From positions 1-64,000 of the forward strand of contig NZ_BCUT01000005.1 of assembly GCF_001591365.1 (NCBI RefSeq): 64,000 nt of DNA, written 5' to 3'. This stretch comes from Variovorax paradoxus NBRC 15149 (GTDB taxonomy: Bacteria > Pseudomonadota > Gammaproteobacteria > Burkholderiales > Burkholderiaceae_C). Made by a program: the position numbers and the translations under genes. The notes beneath the pieces are model-generated. The model made no database searches and was not told where the DNA came from. It saw nothing but the letters and a program-made list of their open reading frames with translations. This document shows positions 37,025-45,633 of this stretch, one piece after another. Numbering within the stretch: the stretch's first letter is position 1; each line of letters begins with the position of its first letter.

Positions 37025-38482
37025 ATGAAGCTAGATTTCCTTGAAGAGCCAGAGCTCGAATTCGGTCGGCACGGCCGCCACGTGGACATCAGGCAAGGCC
37101 TAAAGTTGTATGGCCCTCTCGATACCGTAGATGACGACGTGCGGCGCATACGAATCGGAATCGTCGGTACTCAGCAGACTATCGACGGGCTGCGTCGCTG
37201 GCTAGGGCGATGTGCAACTGGAGTTGAGGCCAAGAAAAGTCGCCAGCCAAACCTTTTTCCAGACTTCCCTGGCTTTGGAGACAGTTCGCCGTTTCGAGCG
37301 TCCTTTGAGATTGACGATGCGTCGTGCCGAATCATTCCGCCGCGAGACCTCCGGGCCCTGTCGGACCACGCCCATTACGGCGCGCTGATTCGTGGCGTGG
37401 AGCTATTAGCCAATGAAATAAAAGCCTTGTCCGAAGAGATCAGGCCTGCTGTCGTGCTGGTAGCGCTGCCTCCCGAACTCGTAGGACTGGATGAGGACGA
37501 AGACGACCGCGAGGCGAAGACCAAGGACGTACCTCAGGGTGAGAAGGAGGAGTTGGCCTACGGAACTGACTTGGATCTTCATCACATGTTGAAGGCCGAA
37601 GCGATGAAGTTCGGCCAGCCAATCCAGATCGTTCTGCCGACCACCTACGACTCCACCGCGAAGGCGAAGGCAGACAAGCTGGATGGAAAGCGAAGGCTTC
37701 AAGATGAAGCCACCCGCGCATGGAATCTGCATATCGCCCTGTATTACAAGGCCAACTATCGGCCCTGGCGCATGGTGCGCAACCCGAACGATCTGAAGAC
37801 TTGCTTCGTCGGCATTAACTTTTATCGCTCCCTGGACAAGGTCAACCTCATGACCAGCATGGCCCAGGTCTACGACGAACGGGGCGAAGGCGTGATCGTG
37901 CGTGGAAAGCCGGTAGCCTTGAAAAAGGACGATCCGATTCCGCACCTTTCCAGCGAGGATGCTTTTACGCTGATCGTCCATGCCCTCACCGAGTATCGGC
38001 GGGAGCATAAGCACTCACCTGCCCGTCTAGTGCTGCACAAGAGCTCGAACTTTAGCGCGGAAGAGTTGTCGGGCTTCAATCGAGCAGTCGAGGATCAGCG
38101 CCTCGATACTGCTGACTTCCTGGTGGTGGAGAAGAGTTTCACGCGATTGTTTCGGGAGGGCAGCTATCCGCCGTTGCGAGGGACGCTGCTGAGTCTCGAT
38201 GACCGCAATCATGTCCTGTACACAAAAGGAAGCGTTCCCTACTACTCCACGTTCCCGGGCATGTATGTTCCACGCACCCTTCGATTCAAGATTGCTCAAG
38301 GCGACGAAAGCCCCCGCAAACTTGCCGAGGAGATTTTGGCGTTAACTAAGCTTAATTGGAACAACACACAGTTCGATGGGGGAGAGCCGATCACTATGCG
38401 AGTTGCTCGCCAAGTCGGGAAGGTTCTCAAATACGTCGCGGTCGACGGAGTTGTTCAGCCAAAATATAGCTTCTATATGTGA
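37025..38482 (+). CDS. Short prokaryotic Argonaute (MID-PIWI), catalytically inactive
   Basis: The protein has 485 residues. It begins with FLEEPELEFGRHGRHVDIRQ and YGPLDTVDDD, typical of the short-Argonaute N-terminus. The PIWI part shows GINFYRSLDK (~261) where active Argonautes have a catalytic Asp after GI, and RLVLHKSSNFSAEE, RGTLLSLDDRNHVLYTKGSV and LTKLNWNNTQFDGGEPIT. The Asn in place of Asp implies no slicing. It binds a guide and senses target nucleic acid, activating its DREN-APAZ partner. The start chosen (37025) is four bases after the partner's stop; a longer form from 36986 would overlap it. Confidence 0.9.
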   Translation: MKLDFLEEPELEFGRHGRHVDIRQGLKLYGPLDTVDDDVRRIRIGIVGTQQTIDGLRRWLGRCATGVEAKKSRQPNLFPDFPGFGDSSPFRASFEIDDASCRIIPPRDLRALSDHAHYGALIRGVELLANEIKALSEEIRPAVVLVALPPELVGLDEDEDDREAKTKDVPQGEKEELAYGTDLDLHHMLKAEAMKFGQPIQIVLPTTYDSTAKAKADKLDGKRRLQDEATRAWNLHIALYYKANYRPWRMVRNPNDLKTCFVGINFYRSLDKVNLMTSMAQVYDERGEGVIVRGKPVALKKDDPIPHLSSEDAFTLIVHALTEYRREHKHSPARLVLHKSSNFSAEELSGFNRAVEDQRLDTADFLVVEKSFTRLFREGSYPPLRGTLLSLDDRNHVLYTKGSVPYYSTFPGMYVPRTLRFKIAQGDESPRKLAEEILALTKLNWNNTQFDGGEPITMRVARQVGKVLKYVAVDGVVQPKYSFYM

Positions 38483-38982
38483 TTTCAAACGGCGAGGAGC
38501 GGCTTTGAGTGCGGAGCCGTCCTTGTAGAACAGTAGGTACGGGCCTGTTCCCGACAGTTTCTGCGCACGAACCTCTGCGTCTGCAGGTGAGTGGAAGCGT
38601 GGCTAGGGAATTGAAGTGCGTGCCGCTGGCCAGCCCTCGACGCAGAAGTTGAATGACCGGTTCCTCTGCAAGCAGTCTTCGGATGGCTGGGTCGCCACCT
38701 ACCGTTTGCAGTCTGGAGCGGTCTTACCCCAAACGGCGCATTCGCAGCGCTTGCGGCCGGTCACCCGACCGATTCTCATAGGCTGCTCCCGGCCGGCCAG
38801 GAGGGGTCACTAATTAATTGCCTGCGAAATTTTGTACCCCTACCTGCCAGCTTCGCCGCGTCGGCCTGAATCGCCTCGACGCGATTCAAAGTGTGGTGCG
38901 TTACAAACTGTCCTTCGATAGACCATGTGCGGAGCCGGATGGAGTTGAGCCTCACATAGCCTGGTCGTCGGAACCCTGTCTA
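38483..38982. other. Gap between Argonaute and helicase operons
   Basis: About 500 bp without an intact gene. The minus strand near 38480-38600 reads as a short plausible coding remnant (EVRAQKLSGTGPYLLFYKDG) ending close to the Argonaute stop. The rest shows nothing recognisable. Confidence 0.35.
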
Positions 38983-41238
38983 TCACGGCAAATCACTGAT
39001 TTCGATCACATCCAGCGCGCCGTTATTGAGGGCATGCCGCAGGACACGTGATGGACCACCACGCTCGTCGGACGAATAGATCTCTAAGACCTGTTCAGCC
39101 CGGCTTGCCCCAAGGTAGACGGTCGAGACGAACCTGCGGAGAGCGCCTGTCGAATATGGGCCGTCCTCGACCTCTCCGTCGTTCACCTCAATAAGGTAGA
39201 CCGTATCGAACTGGATTCCCGCGACGAAGTCCGGCATGCTGAAGACGAAGCGCTTGCCGGCGTGTCGAAGGCTGGACAGTTGCTCTCTGTCCGAGATCGG
39301 CAGGAACCAGTCGGCGTACTGCCCGGCTTCCGAGTATTTCTTGAAGAGCGCTTCGCTGGCGCACAGCACAGCCACGCGCCGCCCCTTCTGCAGCGACTTC
39401 GCTCGCTCGCGCGCGCGAGGGAAGACGCAATTCCAGATGTCGAGCGTGCTCTTCGCCCGAACCAGGATAGGCTGCGAGCCGCTCTGCTTCATGCTTCCCA
39501 GGCCAATCGGACGCCAGTCAAATCCGAGCTCTTCTGAGATGCCTGCAGCCGGGAAGCCCTGGTCGATCCACTCCAGAACACGCGCGATCTCCGGCGTGTA
39601 CCTGAAACCCTCGGCGAGATCGAATCTCTCAGTCTCGCCCAGCCGCATGTCGCGGGACAGCCCGGCCACTCCGCCTGGCGCGTCGTGCAAGCCATTAAAA
39701 GTGTCGCGAACACTCTGCTTGCTGTCGTAGGCCATGACCACGACCGGCGCCTTGGCGTCGTCGCGCATCAGGTGATGCAGCGTCATCCGCTCCTGCCGGT
39801 TGAACAGGTGGAGCTCATCGACGAAGACGGCGTCGAAGCCCTCGCGTTGCCTGATGTTGTCCCAGCGGTTGCTATCGAGGAACCCCAGGTAGTCAGCGAT
39901 CATCTGGTCGGTGCCGAGCACACCCATCGACTTCAAGAGGCTGCGGAACCGGTCGTAAACCATGAGAATGACGCGTCGATCCTCAATGTCAGGCAAGGAC
40001 ATCATCCAGGACTTGCGCTTCTCGTTAAGGTATCGCTCGCGCCGCTCCGCCGACTGCCTTACGCCGTCAGCCTCGAGCACGCATGCGATTTCGTTTGCAA
40101 TCTCCCTCGCGAACGTCTGATACGCCGGTGTGCCGCGGGTGCTCGACATTCCCTTGCGAAAGTCTTCGCTGCAACGGGATTTGGCAGTCACCCAGTCGCT
40201 GCGCTGGACGCGCTCGATCTCTGCTTCGATTGCCTCCAGTTGCAGGGCGCGCCCCTCAAGGCCGTCGGAGGACAACGGCTCCAGACCGTCGAGGTTGTAC
40301 TTCATCGCCTCGTTGGCGAGCTCCTGCAGGGTGCAGATCTTCACGAACGTCGACTTGCCTCTGGACAGGATACCGTCGTGATCCATGGACGCAATCGCTT
40401 GGGTGATCAGCTCGACCGTCGCCTGGCTGTGCGTGAGGAAAAGCGAGCGATAGCCCTCGGTGTCATCCACGTGCTTTCTGAGCTCGCTCACGAACTTGAC
40501 CACGAGCGACAGCGTCTTGCCCGTGCCAGCCGCGCCCACCAGTCGCAAGCTCTTGGTCAACGGCACGTTGACGAAATCCATCTGCGGCTGGGTGAGCAGA
40601 CCATCCAGCCATGCATCCAGACTGCGCCCGAGCGTCACGCGATTGGCCAGCTCAGCAAGTTCGACCTTGGTGTCGTCGTGGCGTGCCGCAGCCGGAGGCC
40701 GCGACAGCATCGCAATCACCGCGTCGTCCAATCCGGCCAACGCAGCGTCAAATATCGTGTGGTCGACTTTGACGGTGTATAGGTCGCGCTTTTCTCGGTT
40801 AATGTTGTAGGCGAAGACGTGGCGGGTTCCGCGAGGGTTCAGGTCCACTTCGATTCGCGCATGCTCGCCTGATGCACCGCTGTTGGACCTGAAGGAGACA
40901 AGACTCTTCGCGTGATACGGCGCCCAGGAAATTGGCAGCGGATGCCGCCCGGCCGTCTGCTCGGATCGGCCCAGTCGAACCAGGCGCATGAAGGCTTCGG
41001 GTCTCTGCTTGGCCTCCAAGTAGCCGAACAGGCCCTTTTCCCTGATCTCGATGACCAGAAGATGCGAATCGGCATCTGCCTTCGGGCCGAGCAAATAGAT
41101 GGTTTGCCCAATCTCCTCCCGGCTGACGCCTTCGGGCAGCGATTCTTCTGACCAGGTAGTAAACCAGTCGACATCAAAGTCGAACCCGGCTTGAAGGCGA
41201 TCCAGCGCCGAAGAGTCGATAGCAATCGCGTTGGTCAT
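38983..41238 (-). CDS. UvrD-like SF1 helicase/ATPase of a two-gene module
   Basis: The protein has 751 residues. The N-terminal ~200 are unfamiliar. Walker A LVGAAGTGKTLSLV (~230), LFLTHSQATVE (motif Ia-like), Walker B DAVFVDELHLFN (~468), motif III-like VVVMAYDSKQSV, and a late QFDTVYLIEVNDGE place it in the UvrD/Rep superfamily 1. It differs from housekeeping UvrD in length and in its N-terminus. Its ATG overlaps the stop of the 286-aa gene upstream (ATGA), so the two work together. Its position in a dense defence region suggests anti-phage function, with the 286-aa protein as effector or sensor. Confidence 0.78.
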   Translation of the reverse strand: MTNAIAIDSSALDRLQAGFDFDVDWFTTWSEESLPEGVSREEIGQTIYLLGPKADADSHLLVIEIREKGLFGYLEAKQRPEAFMRLVRLGRSEQTAGRHPLPISWAPYHAKSLVSFRSNSGASGEHARIEVDLNPRGTRHVFAYNINREKRDLYTVKVDHTIFDAALAGLDDAVIAMLSRPPAAARHDDTKVELAELANRVTLGRSLDAWLDGLLTQPQMDFVNVPLTKSLRLVGAAGTGKTLSLVVKFVSELRKHVDDTEGYRSLFLTHSQATVELITQAIASMDHDGILSRGKSTFVKICTLQELANEAMKYNLDGLEPLSSDGLEGRALQLEAIEAEIERVQRSDWVTAKSRCSEDFRKGMSSTRGTPAYQTFAREIANEIACVLEADGVRQSAERRERYLNEKRKSWMMSLPDIEDRRVILMVYDRFRSLLKSMGVLGTDQMIADYLGFLDSNRWDNIRQREGFDAVFVDELHLFNRQERMTLHHLMRDDAKAPVVVMAYDSKQSVRDTFNGLHDAPGGVAGLSRDMRLGETERFDLAEGFRYTPEIARVLEWIDQGFPAAGISEELGFDWRPIGLGSMKQSGSQPILVRAKSTLDIWNCVFPRARERAKSLQKGRRVAVLCASEALFKKYSEAGQYADWFLPISDREQLSSLRHAGKRFVFSMPDFVAGIQFDTVYLIEVNDGEVEDGPYSTGALRRFVSTVYLGASRAEQVLEIYSSDERGGPSRVLRHALNNGALDVIEISDLP

Positions 41239-42095
41239 TGCAGCGCTTCCATCTCAGTCTTGATCTGTTCAGCAATCCATCCGAACGCGGCATCGCGGTC
41301 TACCTCGAACTGCTTGGGCATCCCGATCCTCGCGAAGAGCATGCCGAACTGCTGCGCCAGCGCGTGGCGGAACGTCGGGGCCAGGCGGCCGACGCGGACA
41401 AAGCTGTTGTCGACGTCCTTTGCCGCGTCCAGCGAGGTGAAGCTGCGCTCGAACGGGATGAAGGTCAGTGCGCGAAGTTTCGCGACAAACCCCAAACCTG
41501 GCACGTCCGGGACGCTGGAGATATAGAAGAGGTCCAGGGGCAGGTCTTTGGAATTCAGTGTTCCAAAGACGGTTTTCAGTTGTGCGCTCCGCGTCGGCAT
41601 CTGCGCCTGGAGTGCGCACAGAGCATCGATTCCAGAATAGCGATCAGTCGAGGAATCGACGAAGTTATTCGCTGCCTTCAGTGCAACGCATTCCCTCTTG
41701 ATGAAGCTCTTTTGGTCATCAACGGGCAGGTTCAGCTCAGCCTCTATCTCCTCGGGCTTGGAAGCCAGGATCCACGCTTTAACGTGCTCCGCCGATAAGT
41801 CTCCGTTGTCTGCACTCTTCTCACGCCAGCGTTTGTTGACCCACTCTGCGGCCTTTTCGAAGCGCTTCTTCAGCGCCGCCTGTGCGAGCCCCCTCGCGTG
41901 CTCGCCCAACACGTGATTGGCGAGCAGGTCCAACTGGACACACGCCAGGCCCGCTTCGCCGTATTTTCCGTTGGCGATATCGCAATCGGCAGTGACAACA
42001 ACTACCAGATTTGAGTTGCCGTCGCCACGTACACGCTTTAATACGTCGCCTTGCCGCACAGGTAAAGCAGCATCGACGCGCTCGCAATCTTCCAT
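41235..42095 (-). CDS. Unknown 286-aa partner of the UvrD-like helicase
   Basis: No family recognised. The N-terminal part has LPVRQGDVLKRVRGDG and NLVVVVTADCDIANGKYGEA (~28-48), with closely spaced Cys/Asp residues that could bind a metal. The middle is charged and helical (AALKKRFEKAAEWVNKRWRE), and the C-terminal half has a beta-strand-rich PLDLFYISSVPDVPGLGFVA. The stop overlaps the helicase start. The VTADCDI motif looks like a conserved core and would be the first place to test for nuclease or binding activity. Confidence 0.65.
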   Translation of the reverse strand: MEDCERVDAALPVRQGDVLKRVRGDGNSNLVVVVTADCDIANGKYGEAGLACVQLDLLANHVLGEHARGLAQAALKKRFEKAAEWVNKRWREKSADNGDLSAEHVKAWILASKPEEIEAELNLPVDDQKSFIKRECVALKAANNFVDSSTDRYSGIDALCALQAQMPTRSAQLKTVFGTLNSKDLPLDLFYISSVPDVPGLGFVAKLRALTFIPFERSFTSLDAAKDVDNSFVRVGRLAPTFRHALAQQFGMLFARIGMPKQFEVDRDAAFGWIAEQIKTEMEALQ

Positions 42096-42400
42096 ATTTC
42101 CCCCATAGATTGCCTTTGGTTTAAGTGTTTATAGCCGCAGAGCACCGACCTTGGTGCGCTTAGCGCGAAATGTCTGAAGCGGCAAGGCAACAGGTCCATC
42201 ATCGCTGAAGGAGACTGCGTCGGCAGTCGCTCCAAAACATCTTTTGGATGTTGTCGCCTCGCTTCGTTAGGAATCGAAAGCTCGTCTTGTTCCACTGCAA
42301 TGGAAGGCGGCTCTGAGTAGATTGCCACCAGTCGCCGATCACAGGTCGGACGACTGCACTCAGTCTAAAGTCGCTATCGGGAATGGGGGTGGGCCTGCAT
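42096..42400. other. Gap between the helicase module and the SRAP gene
   Basis: About 300 bp upstream of the 286-aa gene. It presumably carries that operon's promoter, with an AT-richer stretch near 42100-42130. No gene, repeat or clear operator was recognised. Confidence 0.4.
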
Positions 42401-43324
42401 CTATGCCGCCAGCCTGTGCTCGTAGTACGGCCGCTCGCGGTCGTCGAGGACTGTGTACGAAGCCCCAAGGTTCGCGCGATCCGGCCTCAGCCACGCATCG
42501 ACGTTCTCCGGCTTGATGGGGATGATGCAACGGTCGTGGCCCACCGCCGCGATTTCTGCCGGAGGTTCATCGGAAATGGCAGCGAACGAGAGCAGGTCGG
42601 GCTCGCCGGGCGCCGACCATGCGGACCAGAGGCATGCGACCAGCATGTCCTGCTGCGGCCGCGGCCTGAACTCGAGCACCACATCCTCGCCATCCCGCTT
42701 GACGTGCTCATAGAAGGCATTCACGACCATGAGCCCGTGCGACAGACCGAAGACGTCCTTCCAGAACCCTTCCAGGTTGTCGCGCCGGGCGATGTAGGTG
42801 CCGGGATAGAGCGCATCGAACTTTGCGGGCTTGCCGGCGGGCCGGCACTGGTAGCGCATGGGCTTGACCACCCGCTGCCCGTCCTCCCAGATCATCACGG
42901 GGACGTACACGCCCGGAAAGATCCTTGCGTCTCGCGGTTCGAGCTCGACACGGTTCAGGTCCGCCAGCTTGCCGAGACCCCACTCGATCTTCGCCGTGGC
43001 GATCCGCACATCCTCCGCGGCCTTCTTCGTCGCCTTGACCTGGAGCTTGCGTTCGGCGTCGGCGAGCCGTTTGCGCTGCGTGAAGAGGTCCTGCTCGAGC
43101 GCCATGGCCTGTTCGGCGTTGAAGGCGTCGATCAGGCCCTTGATCTCCCGCTCCTCGTCGGACTCCGGGTTCATGAACGCCGCGTCGACCGCCTTCGGGA
43201 TCTTGATCCTGGGGTTGCCCTGGCGCTCGTAGTACAGCTTGGCGAAGGCGCGCAGCGACAGGACGCCGCCGAACTGGCGGAAGAACCGCTTGTAGTCCGC
43301 GCGGATCTGGGCTGAGTAGCACAT
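42401..43324 (-). CDS. SRAP-domain protein (YedK/HMCES type), abasic-site shield
   Basis: The protein has 307 residues when started at ATG 43324, which places the essential cysteine at position 2 (MCYSAQIRADY), as required after Met removal. Other hallmark parts are VVNAFYEHV (catalytic Asn/Glu region) and AISDEPP. The conserved late GHDRCIIPI contains the active-site His. It forms a thiazolidine cross-link with abasic sites in single-stranded DNA. An insertion (~60-135) of charged helix makes it longer than E. coli YedK. It is divergent from imuA, with a LexA box between, which fits the SOS-associated family. Confidence 0.9.
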   Translation of the reverse strand: MCYSAQIRADYKRFFRQFGGVLSLRAFAKLYYERQGNPRIKIPKAVDAAFMNPESDEEREIKGLIDAFNAEQAMALEQDLFTQRKRLADAERKLQVKATKKAAEDVRIATAKIEWGLGKLADLNRVELEPRDARIFPGVYVPVMIWEDGQRVVKPMRYQCRPAGKPAKFDALYPGTYIARRDNLEGFWKDVFGLSHGLMVVNAFYEHVKRDGEDVVLEFRPRPQQDMLVACLWSAWSAPGEPDLLSFAAISDEPPAEIAAVGHDRCIIPIKPENVDAWLRPDRANLGASYTVLDDRERPYYEHRLAA

Positions 43325-43460
43325 GCGTCCCATTGTGGCGGCGGTGCCGGCTTCGCCGGACGGGGATTTTCCTTGGGCGTGCGGCCTGTCGGATTTCACA
43401 AAGCGGCATGGCCAGAGCAAATTTGTAAACCTTCTTGCTCACTTCCCTGCACCGGATGGA

Positions 43461-43480
43461 TACTGTTCATCCATACAGTA
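43461..43480. promoter_or_regulatory. LexA (SOS) box controlling the mutasome operon
   Basis: TACTGTTCATCCATACAGTA is a near-ideal 20-bp LexA operator with perfect TACTGT and ACAGTA arms. It ends 12 bp before the GTG start of imuA and is the obvious operator of imuA-imuB-dnaE2. It lies 137 bp from the divergent SRAP start. Confidence 0.9.
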
Positions 43481-43492
43481 TCTGGAGTCCTT

Positions 43493-44335
43493 GTGGCCAT
43501 CCCCCTGTCATGGGCCGATGGCGATGAAGCGCCATCGGCCCGCGAAAGTTCACCGCCGTCGGAGCGGCCGCGGCGCCCGGCCGTCGTGCTGCCGCACGCG
43601 GTCGAAGCGGCCGTCTGGCGCGGCGATGCGCTCGGCACCCCGGTCACTTCGGCCGTGAGCACAGGGTTCGAGCGCCTGGATGCCGAACTGCCGGGCGGCG
43701 GCTGGCCCTGCCAGTCCCTGACCGAAGTGCTGCAGGTCCAGCCCTCGGTGCTCGAATGGCGGCTGCTCGCGCCCGCCATGCGCACGCTGGTCGGGCAGGG
43801 CCGGCAGATCGTCGTCATCGGCCCGCCGAAGGCTCCGCACCTGCCGGGGCTGCGCCACCTCGGCCTCGACGAGCGCCACCTGGTCTGGATCGCCGCCGAC
43901 AAGCCCGTCGAGCGCCTGTGGGCGACCGAGCAGCTCATCAAGGCCAATGCCGCCGGCATGCTCGTGAGCTGGCTGCCGCAGGCCCGCCAGGAGCAGATCC
44001 GTCGGCTGCAGGTCTGCGCCCAGGGCTGCGACGGACCCGTCATCCTGTGTCGGCCGGCCGCGGCCGAGCACGAGTCGTCGGCCGCCCCGCTGCGTCTGCA
44101 GGCGCGCTTCGGCGTCGACTGGGAGCTGCGCATCCACCTGCTCAAGCGCAAGGGGCCGCCGCACGAGGGGGAACTGACGCTCTCCTCGGTGCCCGGTGGC
44201 CTGGAGGCCATCCTCACGCCGCGCCTTCGCCACCCGAGCCGCCTGATCGCGGCGCGCCAATCCCGGGAGCTTTCCCATGCTGTGGGCAGCCCTTCTTCCC
44301 GACAGCCTGCCGGCCGACCCGCAGCCGCGCACTGA
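43493..44335 (+). CDS. imuA: ImuA, RecA/SulA-like component of the translesion mutasome
   Basis: 280 residues from a GTG preceded by TGGAGT. It has the RecA-fold remnants of the family: VSTGFERLDAELPGGGWP, QSLTEVLQ and IVVIGPPKAPHLPGLRHLG. It acts with ImuB and DnaE2 in SOS-induced mutagenic bypass. A longer upstream frame would run through the LexA box, so the start immediately after the operator is preferred. Its 3' end overlaps imuB by 59 bp. Confidence 0.88.
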   Translation: MAIPLSWADGDEAPSARESSPPSERPRRPAVVLPHAVEAAVWRGDALGTPVTSAVSTGFERLDAELPGGGWPCQSLTEVLQVQPSVLEWRLLAPAMRTLVGQGRQIVVIGPPKAPHLPGLRHLGLDERHLVWIAADKPVERLWATEQLIKANAAGMLVSWLPQARQEQIRRLQVCAQGCDGPVILCRPAAAEHESSAAPLRLQARFGVDWELRIHLLKRKGPPHEGELTLSSVPGGLEAILTPRLRHPSRLIAARQSRELSHAVGSPSSRQPAGRPAAAH

Positions 44336-45623
44336 GGCGCTCGATGCCCTCGCGACGTGGTGCCTGCAATTCACGCCCCGCGTCGCGGTCCTCGAAGCGC
44401 TTCTGCCGTGCCCAGCGGTTGTCATGGAACTCGAACAGAGCGTGCGCCTGTTCGGCGGCAAGCGCCGGCTGGTCGAGCGCGTGCGCGAGGAATGCCCCGA
44501 CCTCGGCGTGCGGCAGCTGAGCTGGGCGCCGACCAGCCTGGCCGCGCTCGCGGTGGCCCGGGCCGGCCTGTCGAACGGCTTCGCCAAGCCGCTTGTTCAG
44601 CTCCTCGACGCGCTGCCGATCGAAACCCTGACGCAGGTCGCCGCCCACCAGGCGACGCTCGCCCGTCTCGGCTGCCGGACCTTGGGCCAGGTGCGGGCCC
44701 TGCCGCGCGGCGGCCTGAGCCGCCGCTTCGATGCCCAGCTGCTCGCCACCCTCGACCAGGCCTACGGGCTGCGCCCGGAGACCTATCCCTGGGCGCAGCT
44801 GCCGGAGACCTTCCGCGCCAGGCTCGAGCTGATGGCGCGGGTCGAGCACGCGCCCGCCATGATGTTCGGTGCCCGCCGCCTGATGCTGCAGATGGCCGGC
44901 TGGCTCATGGCCCGGCGATCCGGCGTGACCGCGTTCACCTTGCGCTGGTGCCATGACGCGATGCGCGCCAGGACCGCCGGTGACGGCGGCGAGCTCACCG
45001 TGCGTACCGCGCAGGCCACGCGCGACACCGAACACCTGATGCGGCTGCTGGCCGAGCACCTGGGCAAGGTCGAGCTGCTGGCGCCCGTGGGCGACCTGGA
45101 GCTGCTGGCGACCGAAGTGCAGTCGCTGGAGGAGAAGAGCCTCTCGATGCTGCCCGAGGCCCGGCAGTCGGGCGAGAGCCTGGCGCTGGTGCTCGAGCGC
45201 ATCGCAGCGCGGTTCGGGCCCGACCGCGTGCTGCGTCCGGTCATCCTCGAAGACCACCGGCTGGAGTGGATGTGCCGCTGGCGTCCGGCGCCCGAACCGG
45301 CGCCACGGGCGCGGTGCCGCACGGTCGACGTGCCGCAGCCGACCTTCATCCTGCCCAAGCCCTTGCGCCTCGCGACCCAGGCCAACCGTCCGATCTACCA
45401 GGGCGTGCTGCAGTTGCTCGCGGGTCCCCATCGCGTCGAGGGCGGATGGTGGGACCGCACGACGCAGGAAGGTGAAGAAGGTGAGGGCGGACAGGAGACC
45501 ACGCGCCAGGCGAGCCGCGACTACTGGGTGGCCGTGAGCGAGCACGCCGGCGTGCTGTGGATCTTCCAGATGCGCCTGGCCCAGGACGAGACGGCGTGGT
45601 TCCTGCACGGCACCTTCGCCTGA
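44277..45623 (+). CDS. imuB: ImuB, Y-family polymerase-like accessory protein
   Basis: The protein has 448 residues with the Y-family palm/finger remnants (LALAV-type helices, MELEQSVRLFGGKRRLVERV) and the helix-hairpin-helix region LARLGCRTLGQVRALPRGGL (~120-145). The family lacks the catalytic acidic residues and serves as a hub linking DnaE2, the beta clamp and ImuA. It starts inside imuA, and dnaE2 begins 11 bp after its stop. The GGWWDRTTQEGEEGEGGQ segment is a charged linker. Confidence 0.9.
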   Translation: MLWAALLPDSLPADPQPRTEALDALATWCLQFTPRVAVLEALLPCPAVVMELEQSVRLFGGKRRLVERVREECPDLGVRQLSWAPTSLAALAVARAGLSNGFAKPLVQLLDALPIETLTQVAAHQATLARLGCRTLGQVRALPRGGLSRRFDAQLLATLDQAYGLRPETYPWAQLPETFRARLELMARVEHAPAMMFGARRLMLQMAGWLMARRSGVTAFTLRWCHDAMRARTAGDGGELTVRTAQATRDTEHLMRLLAEHLGKVELLAPVGDLELLATEVQSLEEKSLSMLPEARQSGESLALVLERIAARFGPDRVLRPVILEDHRLEWMCRWRPAPEPAPRARCRTVDVPQPTFILPKPLRLATQANRPIYQGVLQLLAGPHRVEGGWWDRTTQEGEEGEGGQETTRQASRDYWVAVSEHAGVLWIFQMRLAQDETAWFLHGTFA

Positions 45624-45633
45624 GAGGCCTCCC

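Noticed and set aside
42401..43420. SRAP protein started 32 codons earlier
   Set aside because: The family needs cysteine directly after the initiator Met; only the start at 43324 gives MCYS.
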